Shown here piece after piece: positions 7,093 through 15,467 of a stretch of DNA of 64,000 nt; within the stretch, counting starts at the first letter, position 1, and every line of letters begins with the position of its first letter. The notes under the pieces are model-generated. The model was given only the letters and a program-made list of their open reading frames with translations. It was not told where the DNA came from and searched no databases. The translations under genes and the position numbers were made by a program. This DNA is from SIG653 sp964509125 (GTDB lineage: Bacteria > Bacillota > Clostridia > Oscillospirales > CAG-382): positions 8,915 to 72,914 of the forward strand of contig CAZDVZ010000004.1 in NCBI GenBank assembly GCA_964509125.1. Reading direction: 5' to 3'.

Positions 7093-8709
7093 TTAATTAT
7101 TTTGTGTTATCAATCCATCAGAGATTGATAGCTTATAATCTATTGAGTCACGAAGTGCTATCCACGAAGCTTGGATAATATCGGGAGAAACCCCAACCGT
7201 ACGCCATGAGCTTTTTCCGTCTGCTGAATCAATAACAACTCTTACTTTCGCTTTTGTTGCTTTAGCCGAATTGATAACACGCACCTTATAGTCTATGAGT
7301 CTCATTTCCGAAAGCGATGGATAAAATTTCTCAAGCGCCATTCTAAGAGCATTATTCATAGAATCCACAGGTCCGTTCCCTTCTGCCGCAACAAGAACAG
7401 AGTCTCCTTCAACTTGTATCTTTATAAGTGACGATGTGAGAGTTTCACCCTTTGACGGATCGGAAAGCACGATTTTAAAATCTAAAATTTCAAAATATTT
7501 TTTTCTAAGCTTTAACACGTCCAAAACTTCAAGAGAAAGCGAGCCATCTGCATAATCGAATGCATATCCTTCGCTTTCATTTTTTTTGACTCTTGAAAGT
7601 ATCTCATCGGCATACTGATATAAATGTTTGTCATCCATTTCAATTTTTATATTCTTTCCAATGAATGACAACAGCTTTTCTTTTGCTGCGGCTTTCCCCG
7701 CCTGCTCTGTCAACAATGTTCTTGTTTTATTTCCCACAAGGCATGGAGATATATGCTCAAAGCCTCCCATTTTAATATTTCCGTCAATATGAAGTCCTGC
7801 TTTATGAGAAAATGCGTACCGTCCAATGTATGGAGTTCTCTCATTAAAAACAATATTTGAAACATCTGAAATAAATCGAGAAACGGAAGAAAGCGACGAA
7901 AGCTGTCGCGGACTTACTATTTTCATATTCAATTTTAATTGAATGTCGGGGATCAAAACACTAAGATCTGCATTTCCACATCTTTCTCCGATCCCGCCAA
8001 CAGTCCCCTGAATATGAATAGCTCCCGATTCAACAGCAACAATTGAATTTGCAACAGCTAATCCAGAATCGTTATGGCAATGAATTCCAACAGGAACAGA
8101 AAAACGCTCAGTTATACATTTTACACCTTTTTCTATAACACGTGGAAGCGATCCTCCATTAGTGTCACAAAGTATTATTCGATCTGCTCCCGCAGAAACA
8201 GCCGCATCTACTGCACCTGTTGCAAAATCAAAATCTTCTTCCATGCCATCAAAAAAATGTTCAGCATCAAAAATAACAAAACATCCTTTTTCTTTAGCAT
8301 ATTTTATACTATCAAAGATAATTCTTTGGTTTTCCGCCTCGTCTGCGCCTAAAATTCTTTCAGCTTGACTTCTGCTTGCTTTTCCACAAATGGAAACAGT
8401 ACGAAATGGATTGTTTACGCCTTTTACAAAAGCTTCATTTTCCTCTGCTTTCATTCCGCATTTTATCGTAGGCATAAATGCAACAATTTTAATAGGCAGC
8501 TTGTCATTCTTTTTAAGATCATATAGTCTCTCAAAAAGTTCCGCATCTTTTTCCGAAATGCCGGGAGATCCTACCTCTGCAAACGTAACTCCAATTTTTC
8601 CCAACGCTTCGATTATGAGCAATTTATCCTCTACGGAAAACGAAATGTCAGGACTTTGAGCACCGTCTCTCAAAGTAGTATCAAAAATTTCAAAAGCATT
8701 GTCTTTCAT
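7093..8709 (-). CDS. cimA: Citramalate synthase
   Basis: CimA condenses acetyl-CoA and pyruvate to (R)-citramalate, the first step of the threonine-independent route to isoleucine. The 538-residue protein belongs to the isopropylmalate/homocitrate synthase family: the catalytic DTTLRDGAQ is at residues 10-18, the metal-binding HCHND motif lies within the TIM barrel, and the SHKAGLHIDG segment and a C-terminal LeuA-type regulatory domain with a GNGPVDSMNNAL allosteric signature are present. I separate it from the adjacent leuA by the GAQSPDISFSVEDK N-terminus and its greater length. It follows leuA by 8 bp, so 2-keto acid chain elongation for leucine and isoleucine is co-expressed. Confidence 0.93.
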   Translation of the reverse strand: MKDNAFEIFDTTLRDGAQSPDISFSVEDKLLIIEALGKIGVTFAEVGSPGISEKDAELFERLYDLKKNDKLPIKIVAFMPTIKCGMKAEENEAFVKGVNNPFRTVSICGKASRSQAERILGADEAENQRIIFDSIKYAKEKGCFVIFDAEHFFDGMEEDFDFATGAVDAAVSAGADRIILCDTNGGSLPRVIEKGVKCITERFSVPVGIHCHNDSGLAVANSIVAVESGAIHIQGTVGGIGERCGNADLSVLIPDIQLKLNMKIVSPRQLSSLSSVSRFISDVSNIVFNERTPYIGRYAFSHKAGLHIDGNIKMGGFEHISPCLVGNKTRTLLTEQAGKAAAKEKLLSFIGKNIKIEMDDKHLYQYADEILSRVKKNESEGYAFDYADGSLSLEVLDVLKLRKKYFEILDFKIVLSDPSKGETLTSSLIKIQVEGDSVLVAAEGNGPVDSMNNALRMALEKFYPSLSEMRLIDYKVRVINSAKATKAKVRVVIDSADGKSSWRTVGVSPDIIQASWIALRDSIDYKLSISDGLITQNN

Positions 8710-8717
8710 GAAAGCTC

Positions 8718-10232
8718 CTATTCACAATAAAGCATGGCTTTATTAATCGCGTTAACATAGGCTTTTATACTTGACTCTAATATGTTTGTAGAAAATCCTC
8801 TGCCCGGATGTTCACCGTTTTCATCACTGATCCTTACTCTAACTTCTCCAACAGCATCGGTTCCGCCGGTAACAGCTTTGATCTCATAAGACGTAAGGTT
8901 ATATTCCTTATTAACGATTTTATTAACAGCATTAAATACTGCTTCTATGGGTCCATTTCCAATTGCAGCATCTTCAAAAACCTTTTCGTCTTTTGTGAGT
9001 GTAACCATTGCCATTGATCTAATGCTGTTACTGCATTGTATCTGGTACGACTCAAGTTCATAACCGTTTACCACGCGCGAATCCAAAATCGCTTCTTCAA
9101 CCAAAACCGTTATATCTTTCTCTGAAACGTATTTTTTTCTGCAAGAAAGGTCTTTAAAAGCCGAAAACGCAGTTTTAAGAACCTCAGGCGTTGCGTGTAG
9201 TCCAAGTTCAGCCACTTTGCTATTAAAAGCGTGGTGTCCCGAATGTTTTCCTAAAACAATATTGTCTCCTCTTGAGCCAACATCTTCGGGTGAAAATATC
9301 TCATATGTCCCCCTTGACGCCATAACACCATGCTGATGTATTCCGGACTCATGTGCAAAAACATTGCTTCCTACTATAGGTTTGTTCGTAGAAACATATA
9401 CCCCCGTAAGGTTTGAAACCAATTTGCTTGCCTTTGTAAGAAGCTTTGTGTTTATTTTATGCTTTACTCCAAACAGATCTTCGCGAACAGAAATGCCCAT
9501 AGCAAGTTCTTCGAGAGACGCATTGCCTGCCCTCTCACCTATTCCGTTTACCGTACAATCAATTTGCGTTGCGCCGCCCAAAACTCCCGCAAGAGAATTT
9601 GAAACAGCAAGTCCTAAATCATTGTGACAATGAACTGCAATGGCGACATTATCTATACCCGTTGTATTTTCTCTGATGTTTCTGATTTTCTTTTCAAAAT
9701 CAAAAGGCGTGGCATATCCCACTGTGTCAGCGATGTTAACGGTTGTTGCGCCGGCTTTAATGGCTGTCTCAAAAACCTTTATTAAAAAATCATCTTCGGT
9801 TCTTGAAGCATCTTCCGCAGAAAATTGGACATCATAACAATACTTTTTTGCGTATTCGACAGAAGATCGAACCATTTCCAAAATTTGATCCCGTGTTTTT
9901 TTCAGTTTATATTTAAGGTGAATATCACTGGTGGCAACAAAAACATGTATTCTTGGATTCTCTGCGGATTTTATTGCATCCCAACATATGTCTATATCAC
10001 TGAAAGAAGCACGTGAAAGTCCTGCAATTATACTCCCCTTAACATTAGCTGCAATTTTTGAAGCAGCCGTGAAATCATTTTTAGATGAACAAGGAAACCC
10101 TGCCTCTATTATATCGACTCCCATATCGGAAAGTAAATTTGCAACCCTGATCTTATCGGAAACATTTATATTTACTCCCGCCATTTGTTCTCCATCACGA
10201 AGTGTGGTATCAAAAAATACAACTTTTCTCAT
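8718..10232 (-). CDS. leuA: 2-isopropylmalate synthase
   Basis: LeuA condenses acetyl-CoA with 2-ketoisovalerate, the committed step of leucine synthesis. The product (504 residues from the ATG at 10232) has DTTLRDGEQMAGV at the N-terminus, HCHNDLGLAV, the GIHQHGV linker segment and a C-terminal regulatory domain with GNGPIEAVFNAV. A GTG 12 nt further upstream is an alternative start, but the AGAAG ribosome site fits the ATG. cimA follows 8 bp downstream. No leucine leader or T-box can be seen: only about 55 bp separate it from tyrS and these contain a hairpin. Confidence 0.95.
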   Translation of the reverse strand: MRKVVFFDTTLRDGEQMAGVNINVSDKIRVANLLSDMGVDIIEAGFPCSSKNDFTAASKIAANVKGSIIAGLSRASFSDIDICWDAIKSAENPRIHVFVATSDIHLKYKLKKTRDQILEMVRSSVEYAKKYCYDVQFSAEDASRTEDDFLIKVFETAIKAGATTVNIADTVGYATPFDFEKKIRNIRENTTGIDNVAIAVHCHNDLGLAVSNSLAGVLGGATQIDCTVNGIGERAGNASLEELAMGISVREDLFGVKHKINTKLLTKASKLVSNLTGVYVSTNKPIVGSNVFAHESGIHQHGVMASRGTYEIFSPEDVGSRGDNIVLGKHSGHHAFNSKVAELGLHATPEVLKTAFSAFKDLSCRKKYVSEKDITVLVEEAILDSRVVNGYELESYQIQCSNSIRSMAMVTLTKDEKVFEDAAIGNGPIEAVFNAVNKIVNKEYNLTSYEIKAVTGGTDAVGEVRVRISDENGEHPGRGFSTNILESSIKAYVNAINKAMLYCE

Positions 10233-10250
10233 ATATCTTCTCACTATAGT

Positions 10251-10282
10251 AAAAGGGCGGTTTTAATTTTAACTGCCCTTTT
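10251..10282 (-). terminator. Hairpin after tyrS
   Basis: Arms 10251-10262 and 10271-10282 form a stem containing AAAAGGGC/GCCCTTTT, with one imperfect pair, 6 bp beyond the tyrS stop. On the minus strand it ends in TTTT and on the plus strand in a longer T-run. It probably ends or attenuates tyrS transcription before leuA, 19 bp upstream of the leuA ATG. Confidence 0.6.
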
Positions 10283-10287
10283 TTGTA

Positions 10288-11505
10288 TTATTTTACAAGC
10301 TTGATAAAATTCTTCTTCCCTCTTTTAAGAACAACTCCATTGGAAAAAGCAGATATATCGTACCTACATTTAATGTCTGTAACTTTTTCTCCATCCACTG
10401 TTACACCGCCTTGCTCAACAGCACGTCTCGCTTCTGATTTTGAAGGCACAAGTCCGGAAACAACAAGCATTGTAAGGATATCAATCGTTCCATCTGAAAA
10501 ATCTTCATCTTTTAATTCAACGGAAGGCATATTTGCAAAATCACCGGTGCCAAAAACAGCCTTAGCAGCACTTTGTGCTTTATCAGCCTCCTCGTCACCA
10601 TGAACAAGCTTGGTAAGTTCATATGCCAAAATCTCTTTTGCTTTATTAAGTTCACTACCCGTCCATGAGCTCATGGCATCAATTTCCTCAATTGGGAGGA
10701 ATGTAAGCATACGGATGCAATTTAAAACATCTGCATCGTCAACATTTCTCCAATATTGGTAAAAATCATATGGAGAAGTTTTATTTGGATCCAGCCAAAC
10801 AGCACCGCTTTGCGTTTTGCCCATTTTTTTGCCTTCAGAATTGAGAAGAAGAGTAATGGTCATTGCATATGCATCCTTCCCCAACTTACGTCTGATAAGC
10901 TCTGTGCCGCCCAACATATTGCTCCATTGGTCGTCGCCGCCAAATTGCATATTACAGCCATATTTTTGATACAAAGCGTAAAAGTCATAACTTTGCATTA
11001 TCATATAATTGAATTCGAGGAATGAAAGCCCCTTTTCCATACGTTGTTTATAACATTCAGCGGTCAACATCCTATTTACACTAAAGCACGCACCGACTTC
11101 TCTAAGAACCTCAACATAATTAAGATCAAGAAGCCAATCGGCGTTGTTAACCATTATAGCCTTTCCCTCTGAAAAATCTATAAAGCGGCTCATCTGTTTT
11201 TTAAAGCACTCACAATTGTGAGCGATGGTTTCTTTTGTCATCATAGTACGCATATCTGTTCTGCCGGAAGGGTCTCCAATCATCGCAGTGCCGCCACCTA
11301 TGAGAGCAATGGGTTTATTCCCTGCCATTTGAAGTCTTTTCATCAAACAAAGTGCCATGAAATGTCCCACATGAAGGCTATCAGCCGTAGGATCAAAACC
11401 TATATAAAAAACAGCTTTTCCGGAATTTATCAGTTCTTTTATTTCTTCTTCATCAGTGACCTGTGCAATCAGCCCACGTGCTTTTAATTCGTCATAAACG
11501 GTCAT
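10288..11505 (-). CDS. tyrS: Tyrosyl-tRNA synthetase
   Basis: This class I synthetase charges tRNA-Tyr. The start is the ATG at 11505, preceded by GAGAGG. An in-frame codon 21 nt upstream lacks a ribosome site. From this start the HIGH-like motif HVGH is at residues 45-48 and the KMSKS-like motif appears as KMGKT near residue 227. A C-terminal S4 RNA-binding domain (VPSKSEARRAVEQGGVTVDGEKV) completes the ~405-residue protein. Unlike many Firmicute tyrS genes it has no room for a T-box leader: the promoter is only about 35 bp upstream. Confidence 0.97.
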   Translation of the reverse strand: MTVYDELKARGLIAQVTDEEEIKELINSGKAVFYIGFDPTADSLHVGHFMALCLMKRLQMAGNKPIALIGGGTAMIGDPSGRTDMRTMMTKETIAHNCECFKKQMSRFIDFSEGKAIMVNNADWLLDLNYVEVLREVGACFSVNRMLTAECYKQRMEKGLSFLEFNYMIMQSYDFYALYQKYGCNMQFGGDDQWSNMLGGTELIRRKLGKDAYAMTITLLLNSEGKKMGKTQSGAVWLDPNKTSPYDFYQYWRNVDDADVLNCIRMLTFLPIEEIDAMSSWTGSELNKAKEILAYELTKLVHGDEEADKAQSAAKAVFGTGDFANMPSVELKDEDFSDGTIDILTMLVVSGLVPSKSEARRAVEQGGVTVDGEKVTDIKCRYDISAFSNGVVLKRGKKNFIKLVK

Positions 11506-11540
11506 ATATACTATACCTCTCAACATTTATCTCTGTAGAT

Positions 11541-11568
11541 AGTATAACATCTTTTTCCCAAAAAGCAA
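11541..11568 (-). promoter_or_regulatory. Promoter for tyrS
   Basis: TTGCTT (11563-11568) and TATACT (11541-11546) are spaced by 16 bp on the minus strand, placing transcription about 30 nt before the tyrS start codon. This gives a short leader with no T-box. Confidence 0.65.
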
Positions 11569-11594
11569 TAGGCAATTTACATTTTTTCATAAAA

Positions 11595-12230
11595 CTAAAC
11601 ATCAATAACGCATTTTATTCCCTTAAGAGCCAATTTATAACTTTCCGGCCTATGTGCATTTACAGATATCAGTTTTTTATCGTTCCCGATCCAAAGCATC
11701 TTTCCGATATGTCTGTATCCAAAAATCTTTGGTGGCACTTTTGTTACGATATCACCATAATTCATTACATTTACATACTGTAAAAATCTGGTTTTTAAGA
11801 AATCATAATTTTTCTTTCCATAAAAAACTCTTGGACTTCCAAAAGCAAACCCGTAAAGTCTATCCCTTACATCGGAGTAATTATACCAAACATACTCAAA
11901 ACATAACGCCGATAAAGCGGCACCGTGACTATATCCTACTATTACCGCAGAATCAAACATTGAAGATCTTAAAATTTTTTCTATGTACGGAACAAGTCCT
12001 TTCCAAACTCTTAAAAAACCTCGGTGACAATACCAAGGTACATCCATTCCGTCATATGGCTTTGCGGGAAAATCGAAATTGTTTTTCCAATCTGCCGCCC
12101 CATTGCTTTTTTCAAAAAATATGTATCTTGTTCCATCTATTTTATATGTGGCATAGCTTCCCTCTTCATCAACCGTTTTATAATCTACAGAGAGACATTT
12201 TTCGTAAAGATTACAAAGATCAAATTTCAT
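11595..12230 (-). CDS. Lipase (class 3)-like alpha/beta hydrolase
   Basis: The 211-residue protein has a clear nucleophile elbow GYSHG (residues 99-103, Ser101) inside the hydrophobic strand SAVIVGYSHGAALSAL. It also has a GSPRVF strand-turn after it, the position of the acid residue in class 3 lipases, and a late His in NAHRPESYK that could complete the triad. There is no signal peptide, so it is probably cytoplasmic or released without one. It stands alone between spoIIID and tyrS with hairpins nearby. Its substrate is unknown. The match is to the lipase_3 fold by motif only. Confidence 0.7.
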   Translation of the reverse strand: MKFDLCNLYEKCLSVDYKTVDEEGSYATYKIDGTRYIFFEKSNGAADWKNNFDFPAKPYDGMDVPWYCHRGFLRVWKGLVPYIEKILRSSMFDSAVIVGYSHGAALSALCFEYVWYNYSDVRDRLYGFAFGSPRVFYGKKNYDFLKTRFLQYVNVMNYGDIVTKVPPKIFGYRHIGKMLWIGNDKKLISVNAHRPESYKLALKGIKCVIDV

Positions 12231-12250
12231 TACGCACCCCCTAAATAAAA

Positions 12251-12276
12251 TGACTGTCGATTCAATACGACAGTCA
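12251..12276 (-). terminator. Terminator after spoIIID
   Basis: A 9-bp perfect stem (12251-12259 with 12268-12276, 8-nt loop) lies 6 bp beyond the spoIIID stop. On the minus strand it is followed by ATTTTATTT, consistent with a factor-independent terminator separating spoIIID from the lipase-like gene. Confidence 0.65.
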
Positions 12277-12282
12277 AAAATT

Positions 12283-12567
12283 TTATACAGATCCTTTTTT
12301 TGATTTTTGATATTTCAGTTTTGTTGCCATGCCACCCCTCAAATGCCTTTCGGATTTGTTTTTTTGAAGAACGGCATCCGCTTGTTGAAAAAGCGAAAAA
12401 TCAATTTCTTTTAGGTAAACAGTAATATTTTTGTGAACGGTAGATTTTGAAATTCCGAATTTTTCCGCTGTCTTCCTTACAGTTGAATTGTTTTCTGAAA
12501 GATACGTACCCATATCGAAAATACGTCTTTCTCTCTCAGACAAACGGTCGGACTCTTTTATACTCAT
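12283..12567 (-). CDS. spoIIID: Sporulation transcription factor SpoIIID
   Basis: SpoIIID is a small DNA-binding regulator that activates and represses mother-cell genes in the sigma-E stage of sporulation. The 94-residue product has the helix-turn-helix at about residues 23-44 (TVRKTAEKFGISKSTVHKNI) and a basic C-terminus (RHLRGGMATKLKYQKSKKG) that contacts DNA outside the HTH. ACGGAGAA precedes the ATG. A 12-bp inverted repeat brackets the ribosome site and start codon. The gene follows a SpoIIQ-type M23 gene, a common sporulation neighbourhood. It is strong evidence for an endospore former. Confidence 0.95.
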   Translation of the reverse strand: MSIKESDRLSERERRIFDMGTYLSENNSTVRKTAEKFGISKSTVHKNITVYLKEIDFSLFQQADAVLQKNKSERHLRGGMATKLKYQKSKKGSV

Positions 12568-12618
12568 ATAAATTCTCCGTTTTGATTTGTACGGTAAAAT
12601 ATATGAAAAAGAGTCCGA
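12548..12618 (-). repeat. 12-bp inverted repeat bracketing the spoIIID start
   Basis: Arms 12548-12559 and 12607-12618 are perfectly complementary (TCGGACTCTTTT and its inverse) with 47 nt between them. The 12548-12559 arm lies inside codons 4-7 of spoIIID and the other arm is upstream of the ribosome site. If both are transcribed, the start region would be held in a large loop. It could also be a binding site for a dimeric protein. Confidence 0.55.
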
Positions 12619-12643
12619 TGATATGCTATAAATATTTCAAAGT

Positions 12644-13402
12644 TTACTTCTTTTTTGCGTCTTCAAGTTCTTTTTCGGGATCTATTGTTGTGCCTCCTAC
12701 TTTAAGCTCAAAATGAACATGAGTATCTTCCCCGATTTCTGCGATTGCGGTGTTACCTACAATACCTATAACATCACCCGCTTTGACAAATGCACCCTTT
12801 TCAACGCCCGAAGGCAATGTGCTATCTAAATTCATATAATATGAAACAAGGTCATAATCATGTTCAACCGCAATGGTTTTTCCCATCATAGGATCATCAT
12901 AGATGTCAAGAATCACTCCATCAGTGTATGCATAAACCGCACTTCCCGCTTCAGCAAGATAATCTACACCTGTGTGAACACGATAATCGTTCAATGTTTG
13001 TGAAAAAACCAAGGAATCTATAGAATATCCCTTGAGCTTTTCTCCTTTTACGGGATAATAATATTCCTTAACAACAGGGTCCGCCTCAATGCCGGATTGA
13101 TTATTGTCAACAGGCTTTTCTGTTGTATCGGGATCTTTCACCGTAAAATCGGGAACGTAGATTTCAGGAGTAGTAATGTTTGGAGTTTCTATGTCGATTT
13201 CTCCCAAATCATTATATGAATAACTTAAGGAAAAAACGCCAACCGCGGTTGCGACAACTACCATCAGCGCAAGAGACATATACACAGATGCACCGTATTT
13301 TTTCATAAATTCTTTGTTTTTGAATTCTGAAAATTTTTTCTTAAAGTCAAATTTTTTGTTTTCGCCCTTATTGTCTTTCTGTTTTTTGTTGTTTTGTTCC
13401 AT
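12644..13402 (-). CDS. spoIIQ: SpoIIQ-like M23 (LytM) domain protein
   Basis: The ATG at 13402 follows GGAGGG and gives 252 residues; an upstream in-frame codon lacks such a site. A basic cytoplasmic tail (1-36) leads to one TM (about 37-58), an acidic/Pro linker and a LytM domain. All zinc ligands are present: H143 and D147 in HTGVD, and the HVH pair at 228-230. B. subtilis SpoIIQ lacks the first His, while the clostridial forms keep it. SpoIIQ sits in the forespore membrane and binds SpoIIIAH to form the feeding-tube channel. Adjacency to spoIIID and a sigma-F-like promoter support this role over a generic M23 hydrolase. Confidence 0.85.
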   Translation of the reverse strand: MEQNNKKQKDNKGENKKFDFKKKFSEFKNKEFMKKYGASVYMSLALMVVVATAVGVFSLSYSYNDLGEIDIETPNITTPEIYVPDFTVKDPDTTEKPVDNNQSGIEADPVVKEYYYPVKGEKLKGYSIDSLVFSQTLNDYRVHTGVDYLAEAGSAVYAYTDGVILDIYDDPMMGKTIAVEHDYDLVSYYMNLDSTLPSGVEKGAFVKAGDVIGIVGNTAIAEIGEDTHVHFELKVGGTTIDPEKELEDAKKK

Positions 13403-13429
13403 AAAATGCCCTCCAATGTTTGTTGTAAG

Positions 13430-13459
13430 TATTTTTACCAAACAATGAAGGGCTTATTC
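13430..13459 (-). promoter_or_regulatory. Sigma-F-type promoter before the spoIIQ-like gene
   Basis: On the minus strand GAATA (13455-13459) is followed after 15 bp by GGTAAAAATA (13430-13439), which fits every fixed position of the GGNNANANTR -10 consensus shared by sigma-F and sigma-G. The -35 matches four of five GYATA positions. Transcription would begin about 20 nt before the ATG at 13402. Known spoIIQ genes are sigma-F dependent. Confidence 0.7.
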
Positions 13460-13475
13460 ACATTTATTTACTTTT

Positions 13476-14081
13476 TTATTCGTTTTGCTCTGAAAGAATG
13501 TTTTTGTATTTTTCCCTTGCTTTAGAAACCTTTATTACATAATCACTTGTTTCTTCATAAGGGATCTCATAAAGTGTTTTTCCATCGTGCGAATACCGTT
13601 CGTCTGCCAACCATCCTTTAATCCTGTTATACCCGGCATTATAAGCCGCATAAACAGTTTCTTCATTTTCCAATCGTTCCATCAAGAATGACAAATAATA
13701 TGTTCCATACCTAATATTTGTGACAATGTCGCATATATTTTCCGGATTTTCGGGTTCTCCCAGCCTCATTGCTACCCACGAAAACGTATCAGGCATAAGC
13801 TGCATCAATCCTTTGGCACCCGCTGACGACTGGGAATCTGCAATAAAATTACTTTCCGTTTTAATAACTGCTAAAATCATATCTTCGGGCACGCCAAATT
13901 CATCAGATGCATTTTTTACTTCTTCGTAATATTCCAATTGAAATTTTTTTCCTAAAATAATCTCATCAATAAAATCGTTATTGGTATAGGGAATCCGATC
14001 TCCCATGCTCCTTATGATACAAAACAGCACGACGATACCTATTATAAGAACAAGTCCTAATAATTTCAGCTTTTTTGTCAT
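13476..14081 (-). CDS. Membrane-anchored lytic transglycosylase (SLT domain)
   Basis: This is a 201-residue protein with an N-terminal membrane anchor (about residues 7-24) and a goose-lysozyme-like SLT domain. The catalytic Glu is E76 in KTESNF, followed by the characteristic SSAGAKGLMQLMP and, later, AAYNAGYNRIKGWL. It cleaves the MurNAc-GlcNAc bond of peptidoglycan with formation of an anhydro-sugar. It overlaps the coaE stop by 4 bp, so the two are translationally coupled. The spoIIQ-like gene with its own sporulation promoter follows. Confidence 0.92.
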   Translation of the reverse strand: MTKKLKLLGLVLIIGIVVLFCIIRSMGDRIPYTNNDFIDEIILGKKFQLEYYEEVKNASDEFGVPEDMILAVIKTESNFIADSQSSAGAKGLMQLMPDTFSWVAMRLGEPENPENICDIVTNIRYGTYYLSFLMERLENEETVYAAYNAGYNRIKGWLADERYSHDGKTLYEIPYEETSDYVIKVSKAREKYKNILSEQNE

Positions 14082-14677
14082 AAAATTTCCTCAATACGCT
14101 TCAACGCTTTATCCACTTTATCTTTTAACTCCGTTAATGTTCCATTGTTTTCTATACACAAATTACATCTACTGCGAATATACTCATCTTCATACTGAGC
14201 AGAAAGCCTCTTCTGAGCCTCTTCCACAGTTTTTGAATCCCTATCTACGATACGCTTAATTAAAAATTCTTCATTTGCAAAAACGCCAATAATATAATCG
14301 CATTTTTCGTTAAGTCCGCTTTCAAAAAGAGTGGGTGCATCTACAAAGACGACTTTTTCACCTATGGCGCGATAATTCTCTATTGTTTTTAATACCGAAT
14401 CCAAAATATACTTATGTGTTATATCATTCAAAATAGATATTTTGCAACGGTCGCTAAAAACAATAGATGCAAGCTTACCTCTGTTAAGCGAGCCGTCACT
14501 CATAATTATTTCTTTACCAAAATAATTTTCAAGTTCTTTCAAACAAGGACTACCAACATTTGTAACATTTCTCGAAACCATGTCGCAGTCAATATAAGCG
14601 GGATATTTTTCACAAATCATCTTTCCGACTGTTGTTTTTCCGCTTCCGCTTTTTCCGCATATCCCAACTATTTTCAT
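14078..14677 (-). CDS. coaE: Dephospho-CoA kinase
   Basis: CoaE phosphorylates the ribose 3'-OH of dephospho-CoA in the last step of coenzyme A synthesis. The 199 residues carry the P-loop GKSGSGKT (8-15), the IDCD substrate motif (DxD-like, near 33-36) and the FVDAPTLFESGLN segment typical of the family. Start and stop overlap both neighbours by 4 bp (ATGA type), indicating a tightly coupled Sua5-coaE-transglycosylase operon. Confidence 0.95.
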   Translation of the reverse strand: MKIVGICGKSGSGKTTVGKMICEKYPAYIDCDMVSRNVTNVGSPCLKELENYFGKEIIMSDGSLNRGKLASIVFSDRCKISILNDITHKYILDSVLKTIENYRAIGEKVVFVDAPTLFESGLNEKCDYIIGVFANEEFLIKRIVDRDSKTVEEAQKRLSAQYEDEYIRSRCNLCIENNGTLTELKDKVDKALKRIEEIL

Positions 14678-15309
14678 AAATCAATAACCTTTCCAACAGA
14701 TTCGGCGGATATCGCCCCAAGACGAATGATTTCCGGCTTGTCACCAACTAATGAGACAATAGTAGATTCAATTCCAACAGACGTGTTTCCACCATCAATA
14801 ATAGCCGGAATAACACCATTAAAAACATTGATAACAGAAGAACCTTCCTTTGGGCTTGGCATAGAAGAGATGTTTGCAGAAGTTCCCGCAATGGGACAAT
14901 TCGCAAGTCTTGCCAGCTCAATGAATATTTTGTTTGAAGGCAACCGCAAAGCTACAGTATTAAGTCCGCCGGTTACAGTTGAGCCAAGAACATCCTTTTT
15001 CCTCAAAACAACAGTAATGGGTCCGGGTGAAAATTTTTCAAAAAGTTCATATGCCCGTTTGTCCATATATGCAATTTCTTCTCCTTGAGAAGGATCGTAT
15101 AAATGACAGATCAAACCCTTATTTGAAGGTCTTCCTTTATGTTCATAGATCATTTTGCAAGCACTGTCAATCAAAGCATTTGCTCCAAGTCCATAAACCG
15201 TTTCTGTAGGAAAAGCTACAACCTCACCATTCCTTATAAGCTCTGCACAAACTTCAAGAGCTTCATAGTCAATTTCGTTGTCATTCATTTTAAAAATTTC
15301 TGTTCTCAT
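14674..15309 (-). CDS. L-threonylcarbamoyladenylate synthase (Sua5/YrdC/YwlC family)
   Basis: This protein makes threonylcarbamoyl-AMP for the t6A37 modification of ANN-decoding tRNAs. The YrdC core is clear: GEVVAFPTETVYGLGANA, the KGRPSNKGL substrate segment, and GTSANISSMPSP. The start is the ATG at 15309 behind GGTGGAG; a GTG 15 nt upstream overlaps that site. At 211 residues it is the short form, without the full Sua5 C-terminal domain. tcdA, the enzyme that cyclises t6A to ct6A, is encoded at 25177. A TTGAAA/TAGAAT promoter lies just upstream. Confidence 0.92.
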   Translation of the reverse strand: MRTEIFKMNDNEIDYEALEVCAELIRNGEVVAFPTETVYGLGANALIDSACKMIYEHKGRPSNKGLICHLYDPSQGEEIAYMDKRAYELFEKFSPGPITVVLRKKDVLGSTVTGGLNTVALRLPSNKIFIELARLANCPIAGTSANISSMPSPKEGSSVINVFNGVIPAIIDGGNTSVGIESTIVSLVGDKPEIIRLGAISAESVGKVIDL

Positions 15310-15338
15310 ATAAATCTCCACCACTGTTTATAAAAAAT

Positions 15339-15367
15339 ATTCTATCACTTTTTAAAGTCCTTTTCAA
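15339..15367 (-). promoter_or_regulatory. Promoter for the Sua5-coaE operon
   Basis: TTGAAA (15362-15367) and TAGAAT (15339-15344) with a 17-bp spacer on the minus strand, about 30 bp before the start codon. Confidence 0.75.
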
Positions 15368-15396
15368 GTGGTTGAAATATTTTTTTTGAAAATCTA

Positions 15397-15425
15397 TTGT
15401 CTTTTAAGGAAAATAGTGCTATAAT
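15397..15425 (+). promoter_or_regulatory. Promoter for the metA-nadABC run
   Basis: TTGTCT (15397-15402) and a perfect TATAAT (15420-15425) with a 17-bp spacer on the plus strand. The leader to the metA ATG is only about 35 nt, leaving no room for a SAM riboswitch or S-box. Confidence 0.8.
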
Positions 15426-15467
15426 GGTAGCGTTTAATTTGGAGAATTATTTAATTTGGAGTACAAT

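Noticed and set aside
10233..11545. T-box leader before tyrS or leuA
   Set aside because: There is no space or AAYNNNUGGN-like box upstream of tyrS, and only a terminator-like stem upstream of leuA.
12568..12643. Sigma-E promoter before spoIIID
   Set aside because: spoIIID is usually sigma-E dependent, but no pair of elements with acceptable spacing to the ATATT and CATACAnT consensus could be found in this AT-rich stretch.
15426..15467. SAM riboswitch before metA
   Set aside because: The leader between the promoter and the ATG is about 35 nt and has no S-box sequence or stem pairs.
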